DNA of 64,000 nucleotides from Candidatus Gastranaerophilales bacterium (lineage in GTDB: Bacteria; Cyanobacteriota; Vampirovibrionia; Gastranaerophilales; Gastranaerophilaceae), in assembly GCA_944325885.1 (NCBI GenBank), contig CALVBT010000002.1, positions 124,001-188,000 of the forward strand, given 5' to 3'. A model generated the notes under the pieces. The model saw only the letters and a list, made by a program, of their open reading frames with translations. It searched no databases and was not told where the DNA came from. Position numbers and translations under genes: made by a program. Positions 52,200 through 61,745 of the stretch are shown one piece after another (position 1 is the stretch's first letter; each line of letters starts with the position of its first letter).

Positions 52200-53509
52200 A
52201 AAGCCCTAAAGATATGAAAATTCTACAGATAGATATTACAAATGCCTGTGTAAACAGATGTTCAAATTGTACAAGGTTTTGCGGGCATCATAGAAAACCG
52301 TATTTTATGGATTTTGAAACATTTAAAAAAGCTGTAGATTCTTATGACGGCTGGGATGGAATGGTCGGAATTATCGGCGGTGAACCAACATTACATCCGG
52401 AGTTTGAAAAATTCTGCGACTACTTGAGAGAAAAAAGAGAGTGTTGTCCTCCTGCTCTGGCCAGAGAACCGATAGATGATATGCAGGATTTTATTATGCA
52501 AAATGATATGACAAATCCTGATACAAAAATAGGGCTGTGGTGTTCATTAAATAACGGTTATTATCGTTATTTTGAAACAATAAATGATACTTTTTATCGT
52601 CAGTATTTAAATGACCATAACAATGAGTGCCTTCATCAAGCTATTTTAATGACAAGAAAAGAACTTGGTATAAGCGATGAAGAATTTATAAAAAGAAGAG
52701 ATAATTGCTTTGCACAAAATACTTGGTCAGCAACTATAACACCAAAAGGAGCATTTTTCTGTGAAATTGCTGCTCATTTGGATATGTTGTTTAATGGCCC
52801 CGGCGGATGGCCTATTGAAAAAGGCTGGTATAATAGGACGCCTGAGGAATTTGGCGAGCAGCTCCAATGGTGCGAGATGTGCGGTTTGTGTCTTGATGTT
52901 CCAAAGAGAGTTTCCTGCGATGAAAGAGATGATGTTACCCCTTTAATGCTGGAAAAATTAAAGGAAATAAATTCTCCTAAAGTAGCAAAAGGTATGTATG
53001 TTGTCCTTGAGCCTTCAAAATATGATAAAAATAATTATAAATCTTTTGAGGGGCCTGCAGACTATATTATTGCAGGTGGAAATATTAGAACAACAAAAGA
53101 AAACAGAAATTATTATCCGAGAAAATTTGAAATTACATCTGCAGATAATTTAATAAATTGCATAAAAACACACAATCCTACTGACTGGATAGTGATTACA
53201 AAGAATAAAAAACAGGGAGAAAAAATTGCACAAAAAATGAAAGATTTTGTGCTTAATCCTGGCTGTTTGTACAAAATAAATGATTCTTTATTAATCAATG
53301 TTCTGGCAAGATCAATTAGAGATTATATAAAAAATCCTGATTGTCTTAATGCCGACAACATTGTCGGGTATTACCCGTGTGACAAAGTAATAGAAGTAAA
53401 TCTTCCAAAAGCAGTAAACAAATTCTTTTCTGTTAAGAAGGATAAGAATCGTATTCGTATAAATGTTTTGGGGTTAAAAATATCTGTCAAAAGGAGAAAT
53501 CATGGATAA
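52196..53509 (+). CDS. Radical SAM protein of the polysaccharide operon
   Basis: A 437-residue protein with ITNACVNRCSNCTRFC, giving the CxxxCxxC site for the SAM-cleaving cluster, then GIIGGEPTLHPEFEKF. Additional cysteines (CEMCGLCLDV, others) suggest an auxiliary cluster. The second half is not radical SAM-like: PADYIIAGGNIRTTKENRNYY and later parts resemble a small GT-associated domain, ending in FSVKKDKNRIRINVLGLKIS, the tail shared with the GT2 proteins. ATGA overlap with the previous gene and 8-base overlap with the next. Likely modifies a sugar or lipid-linked intermediate; substrate unknown. Confidence 0.85.
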   Translation: MKSPKDMKILQIDITNACVNRCSNCTRFCGHHRKPYFMDFETFKKAVDSYDGWDGMVGIIGGEPTLHPEFEKFCDYLREKRECCPPALAREPIDDMQDFIMQNDMTNPDTKIGLWCSLNNGYYRYFETINDTFYRQYLNDHNNECLHQAILMTRKELGISDEEFIKRRDNCFAQNTWSATITPKGAFFCEIAAHLDMLFNGPGGWPIEKGWYNRTPEEFGEQLQWCEMCGLCLDVPKRVSCDERDDVTPLMLEKLKEINSPKVAKGMYVVLEPSKYDKNNYKSFEGPADYIIAGGNIRTTKENRNYYPRKFEITSADNLINCIKTHNPTDWIVITKNKKQGEKIAQKMKDFVLNPGCLYKINDSLLINVLARSIRDYIKNPDCLNADNIVGYYPCDKVIEVNLPKAVNKFFSVKKDKNRIRINVLGLKISVKRRNHG

Positions 53510-54545
53510 ACAGCCAAAAATTTCAATAATTATTCCTGTATATAATGCACAAAATTATATAGCCAAGTGTCTTGATTCTTTAATAAATCAGACATATAAA
53601 AATTTGGAGATAATATGTGTCGATGATTGTTCAAAAGATGATTCATTAAAAATTTTGCGACAATACGAGCAGTCGGATAACAGAATTATTGTGTTGCATA
53701 ATGAATCAAATAAAGGCCCGGCTACTGCCAGAAATATGGCTCTTGAACGTATGACAGGTGAGTATTTGATGTTCTGTGATAATGATGATACCTATACTCC
53801 GCAAATGTGTGAAAAAATGCTTGATGCATTGTTGGTAAATAATGTGGATTTAGCTTTTTGTAAATCCAATTTTGTTTATGAATCGGATTATAGACCTTTT
53901 GATCGTATTGAAGAATATATTAATGCAATGCCAACAGGGTTTATCGATTTTTCAAAAATGGATAAAGGCATAGTTAATGTTGTTTTGTGGAATAAAATTT
54001 TTAAGGCCGAAATTTTAAAAAAATATAACATAAAATTTCCTGATGGGATTACACATGAGGATGATGCTTTTGTTTTTATGTATGTTTCTGTAATCAATTC
54101 AGCATTTTGTATTGAAACTAAACTCTATAATTATTTATTAAGAGATACCTCTTATAGAGCAACAAGCTTTTTTTATAAAGCTAAGCAAAAAATACGTTTT
54201 GATGCATTAAGGTCATTGCAATATGTTTATATTTTTATGAAAAAAAATGGGATTTGGTCTTTTTCGAAATCTTATTTTTTACATTGTGAAAATAATGAAT
54301 TGGGTGCATTTGTTAATTATTTAAAACCAAGAGATGTGGGTATGGCAAAGAGAATGGTTAATGAGCTTGTCGCACAGGATAAATTGCCACAAAGTTCTTT
54401 AAATCTTTTTTTGCACCTTTTAGAAAAACGCCAATTTTTAAAACCTCATCAATACATATTTTCTGTCAGAAATATAGAAAATCATAAACAACTTGTCATA
54501 TGTGGTCTTAAGTTTAAATTTAGAAGGAGAAATAAATGCAAATAG
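53502..54545 (+). CDS. GT2-family glycosyltransferase
   Basis: A 347-residue GT-A enzyme. ISIIIPVYNAQNYIAKCLDSL, CVDDCSKD, the NKGPATARN loop and MFCDNDD (DxD) are clear. The C-terminal extension ends FSVRNIENHKQLVICGLKFKF, the shared tail. It starts inside the radical SAM gene's last codons and overlaps the epimerase by 10 bases. Confidence 0.94.
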   Translation: MDKQPKISIIIPVYNAQNYIAKCLDSLINQTYKNLEIICVDDCSKDDSLKILRQYEQSDNRIIVLHNESNKGPATARNMALERMTGEYLMFCDNDDTYTPQMCEKMLDALLVNNVDLAFCKSNFVYESDYRPFDRIEEYINAMPTGFIDFSKMDKGIVNVVLWNKIFKAEILKKYNIKFPDGITHEDDAFVFMYVSVINSAFCIETKLYNYLLRDTSYRATSFFYKAKQKIRFDALRSLQYVYIFMKKNGIWSFSKSYFLHCENNELGAFVNYLKPRDVGMAKRMVNELVAQDKLPQSSLNLFLHLLEKRQFLKPHQYIFSVRNIENHKQLVICGLKFKFRRRNKCK

Positions 54546-55381
54546 TCATTACCGGTGCAAATGGTTATATAGGTAGTCACGTAGTTAAAGAGCTTTTGAA
54601 TGCAGGGCATATGGTTGTTGCTGTGGATTTAAAACATGACAGAGTGGATAAAAGAGCCGTTATATATGACGAAAACATATATGATGAATCAAAAGATTTA
54701 TTTAATGAGTGGGGCTGTCCTGATGTAGTGATTCATCTGGCATGCAAAGATGTACCTGTCCACAATTCTTTGTGGCATGTGGATTCAATACCTGCAAACT
54801 TTAGGCTGCTGAAAAAACTTATCGATTCCGGCTTAAAACAGGTTGTTACTGTGGGATCAATGCATGATATAGGGTATTTTGAAGGTGCTATAGACGAAAA
54901 TACTGTACCAAAACCTCAGACTTTCTATGGTGTTTCAAAAGACTCTTTGAGAAGACTTATGGAAATTTACACAAAAGATAAAGATGTAACATATCAGCAT
55001 CTTAGATTCTTTTATACTTATGGCGATGATGAACAAAGTTCCGGTTCTGTATTCTCAAAAATATTACAAATGGAAAAAGAAGGTAATGAAACATTTCCGT
55101 TTACGGATGGAAAAAATAAGTTTGATTATATCAACATAAATGAACTGGCTCATCAAATTAGAGCTGTAATCGAGCAAAAAGAAGTTACTGGTATTATTAA
55201 TTGTTGTTCCGGAAAACCTGTTGCTATTAAAGATATGGTTGAAAAATACCTTAAAGACAACAATTTAAAAATCAGGCCGGATTTCGGAAAATTTCCATCC
55301 AGACCTTATGATTCGCCTTGTGTCTATGGAGATGCAGGAAAAATCAACAACGTATTGAGTAAAGAAAAATCACTTATTTAA
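54536..55381 (+). CDS. NAD-dependent epimerase/dehydratase
   Basis: A 281-residue extended SDR. ITGANGYIGSHV binds NAD(P), HLACKD and VTVGSMHD supply the Ser site, and FYGVSK the Tyr-x3-Lys. It probably makes an unusual nucleotide sugar for the operon. The DFGKFPSRPYD loop near the C-terminus is typical of sugar-nucleotide enzymes. Substrate not predictable. Confidence 0.9.
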   Translation: MQIVITGANGYIGSHVVKELLNAGHMVVAVDLKHDRVDKRAVIYDENIYDESKDLFNEWGCPDVVIHLACKDVPVHNSLWHVDSIPANFRLLKKLIDSGLKQVVTVGSMHDIGYFEGAIDENTVPKPQTFYGVSKDSLRRLMEIYTKDKDVTYQHLRFFYTYGDDEQSSGSVFSKILQMEKEGNETFPFTDGKNKFDYININELAHQIRAVIEQKEVTGIINCCSGKPVAIKDMVEKYLKDNNLKIRPDFGKFPSRPYDSPCVYGDAGKINNVLSKEKSLI

Positions 55382-56211
55382 TGAAACTAGGAATATCTTA
55401 CAATCTTTTTGACGGTAAAGAATTGTTGGAAGCTTCTCTAAAATCTGTTAGAGAAGAAGCTTTTCATATTAATGTTGTTTATCAAACAACATCATATTAC
55501 GGCAATAATTCTTCACCTTATATAAAAGATTTTCTTTTAAACTTGAAGAATAAAGGACTTATTGACGAAATTTTTCATTATGAGAGAGATTTTTCTAAAA
55601 ATGACAAACATTATTTTGAAAGAGAAAAAAGAAATATTGGTCTTTCTATTGCGAGAAAAAGGGGCTGTACTCATTTTTTGAGTATGGATGTTGATGAGTT
55701 TTACGACAGAGAACAGTTGAAAAAAGCTAAAAAATATATTGAGCGAAAACGAATAAAAACCTCTGCTGTTTCTATAATTGAATATTTAAAGCAGCCTTTT
55801 TATAAAATAGTTGACGGCTATACTTTTATGCCTTCAAATCCATACAACTTTTATGTCCCGTTTATAATGAAAATTCATAGATTTTGGCCGCAAAAACATA
55901 ACAGAAAATGGTATCCCTGTATAGTTGATCCTTCACGTGCATTGAATAATAGGGAAAAATTTTACTTGTTCAGCAAGCAGGATATTGTAATGCATCATAT
56001 GTGTACGGTTAGAAAAAATCTCTATAATAAATATGCAAATTCTAATTTAAATCAGGGCAATGATTGTGTCAAAAGTTCAATACGCAAGCTTCAACAAGAT
56101 ATATTAAATTGGCAATTTGAAGATTATAGAATTGGAAATACTAATTATTCATTGTTTAATGGCAGAATTATCGAAAAAGTAGAGAATCAGTTTAATATAC
56201 CTGTTTTTTAA
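55381..56211 (+). CDS. Glycosyltransferase-like protein (GT-A type)
   Basis: A 276-residue protein starting by TAATG overlap with the epimerase. KLGISYNLFDGKELLEASLKS and FLSMDVDEFYD (DxD metal site) fit a GT-A fold outside the canonical GT2 sequence set. Many aromatic and basic residues follow (YVPFIMKIHRFWPQKHNRKWY). Last gene of the operon; its stop overlaps the convergent uvrA stop by 4 bases. Confidence 0.82.
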   Translation: MKLGISYNLFDGKELLEASLKSVREEAFHINVVYQTTSYYGNNSSPYIKDFLLNLKNKGLIDEIFHYERDFSKNDKHYFEREKRNIGLSIARKRGCTHFLSMDVDEFYDREQLKKAKKYIERKRIKTSAVSIIEYLKQPFYKIVDGYTFMPSNPYNFYVPFIMKIHRFWPQKHNRKWYPCIVDPSRALNNREKFYLFSKQDIVMHHMCTVRKNLYNKYANSNLNQGNDCVKSSIRKLQQDILNWQFEDYRIGNTNYSLFNGRIIEKVENQFNIPVF

Positions 56212-59039
56212 AGATAGCTTTTTAAATACTGTCCGGTGTAAGATTCTTTGCATTTGACAATTTCTTCCGGAGTACCTTCAAAGACTACCTGTCCGCCTGC
56301 ATTGCCGCCTTCCGGCCCGAGGTCGATTATGTGGTCTGCTACTTTTATCAAATCCATATTGTGTTCAATAATAAGTATTGTGTTGCCTGCATCAGCGAGC
56401 TTGTTAATGATTTTAATGAGCTTGTCCAAATCATACCAGTGCAGGCCGACTGACGGCTCATCCAGAAGATAGAGCGTTTTGCCGGTTGCTTTTTTGTTCA
56501 ATTCTGATGCCAGCTTGATTCTTTGAGCTTCGCCGCCGGAGAGAGTCGTTGCACTCTGTCCCAGTTTTATGTAGCCCAGCCCTACATCGTATAAGGTTTT
56601 TAATCGGCTTTTTATCTTTGGAATGTTTTCAAAAAATACATAGGCCTCGGCAACAGTCATATTTAATACATCAGAGATTGTTGCACCTTTGTATTTTACT
56701 TCCAGTGTTTCTCTGTTGTAGCGTTGACCTTTGCACACATCACATTTTACATATACATCTGAGAGAAAGTTCATCTCTATCTTGAGCAGCCCGTCGCCTT
56801 TGCAGGCTTCGCACCTGCCGCCTTTTACGTTGAAGCTGAATCTGCCGGGTTTGTAGCCACGGACTTTTGCTTCGTTTGTCATTGCATAGAGTTCTCTGAT
56901 ATATGTAAATACATCCGTGTAGGTAGCAGGGTTGGAGCGTGGTGTCCTGCCTATCGGCGACTGGTCAATGTCAATAATTTTGTCTATGTTTTCAAATCCG
57001 AGAATCTCATCCACGCCTATTGGCTTTGGTTTGTTTCCTCTGAGTTTGTGCAGAGCATATTCGTGTATCAGGTCTTGCATAAGCGTAGATTTTCCCGAGC
57101 CTGATACGCCCGTGAGCGCAACAATTTTTCCTAAAGGTATATCAACATTAATGTTTTTAAGGTTGTTAAGATGGGCATTTCTTACTTTTAAAAAGTGTCC
57201 GTTGCCTTCTCTTCTTTTTGTTGGTACGGGGATTTTTTTTGCACCGCTTAGATATTGGCCTGTAATGGATTCTTTTACCTGTTTAATCTCTTCCAGCGTT
57301 CCTTTGGCTACTACTTTTCCGCCGTGAACACCTGCTCTTGGCCCGATGTCTACAATGTAGTCGGCATTTTTCATTGTGTCTTCATCGTGTTCAACTACAA
57401 TAAGAGTGTTGCCGAGATTTCTCAAGCGCAAAAGCGTTTTTATCAACATATCATTGTCACGCTGGTGCAGCCCGATAGATGGTTCATCAAGAACATACAA
57501 TACCCCTGAAAGTCCGCTGCCGATTTGTGTTGCGAGTCTGATTCTCTGAGCCTCGCCGCCGGAGAGAGTCAATGACATTCTGCTGAGATTGAGATATCCA
57601 AGCCCTACATCCAATAAGAATTTTAGTCTTGCCCTGACTTCTTCAAGAACCTGTTTTGCAATTTTCATTTGAAAATCGTTTAACTCAAGGAACAGGTCAG
57701 AGAAAAACTTGAAACTTTCCGTAATCGGCATATTGCAGACTTCAAAAATATTTTTCCCGCCTACTGTGACAGCTAGTGCAAACTGGTTTAGTCTGGCTCC
57801 GTGACAATCTTTGCACGGGGTCATTTTCATATATTTTTGAATTTCTTCCCGCCAGTATTCGCCGCCTGCCTCGTTGTACCTTTTTTCAAGAAAGGGTATT
57901 ACGCCCCAGAATTTTGTTTTGTGAGAGGTGTAGCGGTGCGTGCCGAATTGTTTTACCCTCAAATCAATTATATCTTTTCCGCCGTATAGAATTAAGTCCT
58001 GTTCAGCTTTTGTCAGGTCTTCAAACGGCTTGTCCAAATCTATGCCGTAGTGGTCTGATACTGATTTTAGTACATCGTCATAGTATGATGTAGAAGTCTT
58101 GCTCCATGGATATATTGCACCTTGTTTTATGGATTTTTTTCTGTCCGGAACAACAAGGTCAGGGTCGATTACAAAGTCATAACCAAGTCCGGAACACGTC
58201 TGGCATGCGCCGTAAGGGTTGTTGAAACTGAATGTTCTCGGAGCGAGTTCTTCAAAGCTTAAACCGCATTTCGGACAGGCAAGCTTTTCTGAAAAAATCA
58301 GTTCTTTGTCCCCTATGACATCGACTGTCATCAATCCGTTTGCTTTTTTGAGCGCAATTTGTGCGCTGTCTGCCAGCCTTGATTTTGCTGATTCTTTGAC
58401 GACAATCCTATCTACCACAACATCAATGTCGTGTTTTTTGTTTTTTTCAAGTTTTATGTCATCAATATCCGTTTCATCTAAGTTGTAAAGCTCCCCGTCA
58501 ATTTTTACACGGATAAAGCCTTCCTGTTTCAAATCGTTTATTACAGAGGCAAATTCTCCCTTTTTCCCTCTGGCTACAGGTGCAATTATTTGGATTTTTG
58601 TGCCTTCCGGCAGTTTTAAAATTTTGTCGACTATTTCATCAATGGACTGCGGTTTTATCTCATCACCGCACTTTGGACAGTGAGGAATACCTATACGGGC
58701 GTATAAGAGCCTTAAGTAGTCGTAAATCTCTGTGACAGTACCGACTGTTGAACGGGGATTGTTAGAGGTGGATTTTTGGTCAATAGAAATTGCCGGCGAA
58801 AGCCCGTCTATGCTTTCTACATCCGGCTTGTCCATTTGACCTAAAAATTGTCTTGCGTATGTAGAAAGGCTCTCTACATAGCGTCTTTGACCTTCTGCAA
58901 ATATCGTGTCAAATGCCAGAGAGCTTTTCCCTGAACCGGATACACCGGTAAAAACTATTAATTCATTTTTCGGCAGTTCCAAATCAACATTTCGCAAATT
59001 GTGTTGATTTGCCCCTTTTATAACAATTTTATCGTTCAT
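56208..59039 (-). CDS. uvrA: Excinuclease ABC subunit A
   Basis: A 943-residue DNA damage sensor of nucleotide excision repair. Two ABC modules are present ([15 protein letters not shown] and [14 protein letters not shown]; two LSGGEAQRI signatures). Zinc sites appear as CPKCG pairs, CQTCSGLG, and the C-terminal [15 protein letters not shown]. Normal UvrA length. Convergent with the polysaccharide operon. Confidence 0.97.
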   Translation of the reverse strand: MNDKIVIKGANQHNLRNVDLELPKNELIVFTGVSGSGKSSLAFDTIFAEGQRRYVESLSTYARQFLGQMDKPDVESIDGLSPAISIDQKSTSNNPRSTVGTVTEIYDYLRLLYARIGIPHCPKCGDEIKPQSIDEIVDKILKLPEGTKIQIIAPVARGKKGEFASVINDLKQEGFIRVKIDGELYNLDETDIDDIKLEKNKKHDIDVVVDRIVVKESAKSRLADSAQIALKKANGLMTVDVIGDKELIFSEKLACPKCGLSFEELAPRTFSFNNPYGACQTCSGLGYDFVIDPDLVVPDRKKSIKQGAIYPWSKTSTSYYDDVLKSVSDHYGIDLDKPFEDLTKAEQDLILYGGKDIIDLRVKQFGTHRYTSHKTKFWGVIPFLEKRYNEAGGEYWREEIQKYMKMTPCKDCHGARLNQFALAVTVGGKNIFEVCNMPITESFKFFSDLFLELNDFQMKIAKQVLEEVRARLKFLLDVGLGYLNLSRMSLTLSGGEAQRIRLATQIGSGLSGVLYVLDEPSIGLHQRDNDMLIKTLLRLRNLGNTLIVVEHDEDTMKNADYIVDIGPRAGVHGGKVVAKGTLEEIKQVKESITGQYLSGAKKIPVPTKRREGNGHFLKVRNAHLNNLKNINVDIPLGKIVALTGVSGSGKSTLMQDLIHEYALHKLRGNKPKPIGVDEILGFENIDKIIDIDQSPIGRTPRSNPATYTDVFTYIRELYAMTNEAKVRGYKPGRFSFNVKGGRCEACKGDGLLKIEMNFLSDVYVKCDVCKGQRYNRETLEVKYKGATISDVLNMTVAEAYVFFENIPKIKSRLKTLYDVGLGYIKLGQSATTLSGGEAQRIKLASELNKKATGKTLYLLDEPSVGLHWYDLDKLIKIINKLADAGNTILIIEHNMDLIKVADHIIDLGPEGGNAGGQVVFEGTPEEIVKCKESYTGQYLKSYL

Positions 59040-59187
59040 AGCATTATCCCTGCTTATATTATTTCACAAGGATTTTTGTTATTCAAATTTTTTGAGTATT
59101 CGGGTTCTGTTTAATATTTTTAACATCTTTATAAAATTTTTATACCCTATAAAATTTGTTTTTGCTAAAATAACGTTTGAGGTTAAT

Positions 59188-59544
59188 ATGCAAATAGAGT
59201 TTTTATATTCAAAAATACACAGAGCTACCGTAACAGATGCAAATTTAGAGTATGTAGGTTCTATCACAATTGATGAAGAACTTATGGAAGCTGCCAAACT
59301 CCTAGAAGGGATGAAAGTTGATATATTGGATGTCAACAATGGTGAAAGATTCCAGACTTATGTAATAAAAGGTAAACGTGGCAATTGTGATATTTGCCTC
59401 AACGGTGCGGCCGCCAGAAAGGTTGCTGTAGGCGACAAGGTTATTATTGTGTCTTATGCAATGATGACGCTGGAAGAAAAAGAAAAGTTTGTTCCGACTG
59501 TTGTTATGGTCGATGACAAAAACAATATTGTAAAGAAACTATAA
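59188..59544 (+). CDS. panD: Aspartate 1-decarboxylase (pyruvoyl enzyme precursor)
   Basis: A 118-residue proenzyme making beta-alanine for pantothenate. Start is at ATG 59188 after GAGG, since [18 protein letters not shown] is the conserved N-terminus; the frame runs 32 codons further upstream without similarity. YVGSITID holds the Gly24-Ser25 bond where self-cleavage makes the pyruvoyl group. NGAAARKV is the second conserved site. Confidence 0.95.
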   Translation: MQIEFLYSKIHRATVTDANLEYVGSITIDEELMEAAKLLEGMKVDILDVNNGERFQTYVIKGKRGNCDICLNGAAARKVAVGDKVIIVSYAMMTLEEKEKFVPTVVMVDDKNNIVKKL

Positions 59545-59577
59545 AAAACCGGCAAAAAATATTTTGTTCGGTTTTTA
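59543..59577 (+). terminator. Terminator after panD
   Basis: AAAAAACCG pairs with CGGTTTTTATTT across an AT-rich loop. Confidence 0.65.
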
Positions 59578-59633
59578 TTTTGACTAAAATAAGTTAAAAT
59601 AATCACAAGGAATTCATAAAAGGAATTCACAAG

Positions 59634-60542
59634 GTGCAAAATACAATTACAAAAGAATTTACATCTGCAAACACTAAGGCTAATGTTACTATTCCCCAGT
59701 TATCGGCAAAGCCTCAGAATAAAGTCCTTCTTCAATATGTTGAAAAAAGACTTAATAAAATCTTTTTTGATGAAGTAAATTCATCTGATTCTATTTTTAA
59801 AAAAGTGAGTAATAATGCCGTCTTTAAGATGGCTTTGTTTTTATCAGGACATATTACAAGAGCCTGCTCTATAGGCATTGCAGGAGAAACCGCAAGCGGA
59901 AAATCCACTATTGCAATGGATATTATAGACACAATACAGGCTTTTGCCGATGAATATGAATTGAAAAACGTTATCACAAGATTGAATACGGATGATTATT
60001 ATTATGACCGTTCGGAAATGGTAAAACAGGCCGGAAGTTTTGCGGAATTTGCAAAACATTATGACCTTGATGTGCCTGAGGCTCTTGAATTGGAGCTTAT
60101 GAAAAAGCATATAAAACAATTGCTTTTTGGCGATACTGTTTATCTGCCAAAATACGATATGTCCGGTACAGCAATCAGACGTGACAATGTTACAAAAGCC
60201 GTACCTTCAAAAATAATTATCTCAGAGGGACTTTTTACTCTGACAGAAAAGGTCGTTGATGCTTTTGATTTTAAAATTTATGTAGATGTTTCTCACGAAG
60301 TGCAAAAGGAAAGATTCTACAAAAGAGCGCAGGAACGTGATTTGGGAGATTCTGCCGATGAAGTTTACGAAAATGCTTCTTCTAAGGCAAAGATTTATAT
60401 CCATCCTACAGCGATGAAAGCTGATATCGTGTTGTCAGGTGAGGCTGACAGAGCAGCTTACAAGAAATTTATCAACAAAATTCTCTCACTGGTAGAAGAA
60501 ATTCAAAATATTACGCCGAATAATCTTCTTTTGCATAGATAG
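59634..60542 (+). CDS. Uridine kinase / phosphoribulokinase-family protein
   Basis: A 302-residue P-loop kinase. IGIAGETASGKSTIAMD is the Walker A, LNTDDYYYDRSEM the substrate Asp region, and YVDVSHEVQKERFYKRAQERD the lid. About 75 residues precede the P-loop, which ordinary uridine kinases (about 210 residues) lack; this part may be regulatory. Start is GTG with AAAGGAA upstream. Could phosphorylate uridine/cytidine or another sugar. nadD follows after 8 bases. Confidence 0.82.
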   Translation: MQNTITKEFTSANTKANVTIPQLSAKPQNKVLLQYVEKRLNKIFFDEVNSSDSIFKKVSNNAVFKMALFLSGHITRACSIGIAGETASGKSTIAMDIIDTIQAFADEYELKNVITRLNTDDYYYDRSEMVKQAGSFAEFAKHYDLDVPEALELELMKKHIKQLLFGDTVYLPKYDMSGTAIRRDNVTKAVPSKIIISEGLFTLTEKVVDAFDFKIYVDVSHEVQKERFYKRAQERDLGDSADEVYENASSKAKIYIHPTAMKADIVLSGEADRAAYKKFINKILSLVEEIQNITPNNLLLHR

Positions 60543-60550
60543 GATATTTT

Positions 60551-61153
60551 ATGAAATTGTGTCTGTTTCAAGGGACATTCAATCCCATACATAATGCACA
60601 TTTGAAAATTTGTGAATATGCCAAAAATCATTATGATTTTGACAAAATTCTTTTGATACCAGCTGCAAGACCTCCGCATAAGGATTTTGACGAATCTTTT
60701 TCTCAACACAGGTTGAAAATGGCGGAGTTGGCCGTAAAAGATATCGATTATATAGAAGTGTCTGATATTGAATATCAAAGAGATGATTTGTCTTATACAG
60801 TGCCTACTGTAGAAGAAATTTATGAAAAATATCCTGTGGAAGGAATGATTAATTTTATAATAGGTACAGATGCTTTTAAAAATATTGAAAACTGGTACGA
60901 ATCCGAAAAATTGAAAAAAATGGTAGATTTTGTTCTTTTTGTCAGAGAAGATGAGCAACAGTTGAAAGAAGACGAAACATATTTGCAAAAACTTAAAGAA
61001 AAAGGCTATAATTACAGAATGATGAAGATGCCGTTTGTTGATATATCTTCTTCTAAAATCAGAACAAATATTCACAACAGTGTGCCGATAAAAGCACTTG
61101 TACCCAAAGCGGTGGAAAATTACATTGATAAATATGGTTTATACAGATATTAA
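60551..61153 (+). CDS. nadD: Nicotinate-nucleotide adenylyltransferase
   Basis: A 200-residue enzyme of NAD synthesis. GTFNPIHNAHL is the nucleotidyltransferase motif (T/HxGH type), PPHKDF the substrate loop and DISSSKIR the second ATP motif. It overlaps yqeK by 20 bases, the common nadD-yqeK pair. Confidence 0.95.
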   Translation: MKLCLFQGTFNPIHNAHLKICEYAKNHYDFDKILLIPAARPPHKDFDESFSQHRLKMAELAVKDIDYIEVSDIEYQRDDLSYTVPTVEEIYEKYPVEGMINFIIGTDAFKNIENWYESEKLKKMVDFVLFVREDEQQLKEDETYLQKLKEKGYNYRMMKMPFVDISSSKIRTNIHNSVPIKALVPKAVENYIDKYGLYRY

Positions 61154-61724
61154 TATAGAAGAAATAAAAGACTGGCTTAAAGAAAATCTGTGTGAAGAAA
61201 GGTATATTCACACTCTCGGTGTTATGGATGCAGCTGTGGAACTGGCTCAGATGTTCAATCTGAATGTTGAAAAAGCCAGACTGGCAGGGGTTCTGCACGA
61301 TGCTGCAAAATGTTTTTCTAACGAAAAGCTGCTGGAAATTATTCACGAACATATTCCCGAGGTTCATGATTGTGAATTGTTGAATTACAAGACACTGCAC
61401 GCTCCTGTTAGTGCATATCTTGCAAAAGAAAAGTTTCATATAAAAGATAAAGATATTCTTGATGCTATCAGGTGGCATACTCTCGGCCGCTGCGGCATGA
61501 CTGAGTTTGAAAAAATTATTTTTCTTGCTGACAAAATCGAAGCAAGAACAAGAGAGGCAGAATTTCGACATCAATGCCTGGAATTATTAAAAGAAGAACA
61601 TGGCCTTGATAAAGCTTTGTTCAAATGTTTTGAAGCTACTATAAAAAGCCTTGTGGACAGAAGACTGGCGATATGCCATATTACAATCGATGTTTACAAT
61701 GAGCTTTTGGAAAAAATTATTTAG
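61134..61724 (+). CDS. yqeK: YqeK-type HD hydrolase (diadenosine tetraphosphatase)
   Basis: A 196-residue HD-domain protein. RYIHTLGVMDAAVELA, AGVLHDAAK (HD metal site) and the later IRWHTLGRCGMT and FLADKIE match YqeK, shown in other bacteria to split Ap4A symmetrically. Start at ATG 61134 lies within nadD. The ribosome-silencing gene rsfS, which often follows, is absent here. Confidence 0.92.
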   Translation: MVYTDINIEEIKDWLKENLCEERYIHTLGVMDAAVELAQMFNLNVEKARLAGVLHDAAKCFSNEKLLEIIHEHIPEVHDCELLNYKTLHAPVSAYLAKEKFHIKDKDILDAIRWHTLGRCGMTEFEKIIFLADKIEARTREAEFRHQCLELLKEEHGLDKALFKCFEATIKSLVDRRLAICHITIDVYNELLEKII

Positions 61725-61745
61725 TTAAGTAAAAAGGGTATATGT

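Noticed and set aside
61134-61153. nadD-yqeK overlap as a frameshift in a single gene
   Set aside because: Both proteins are full length and this overlap is usual for the pair.
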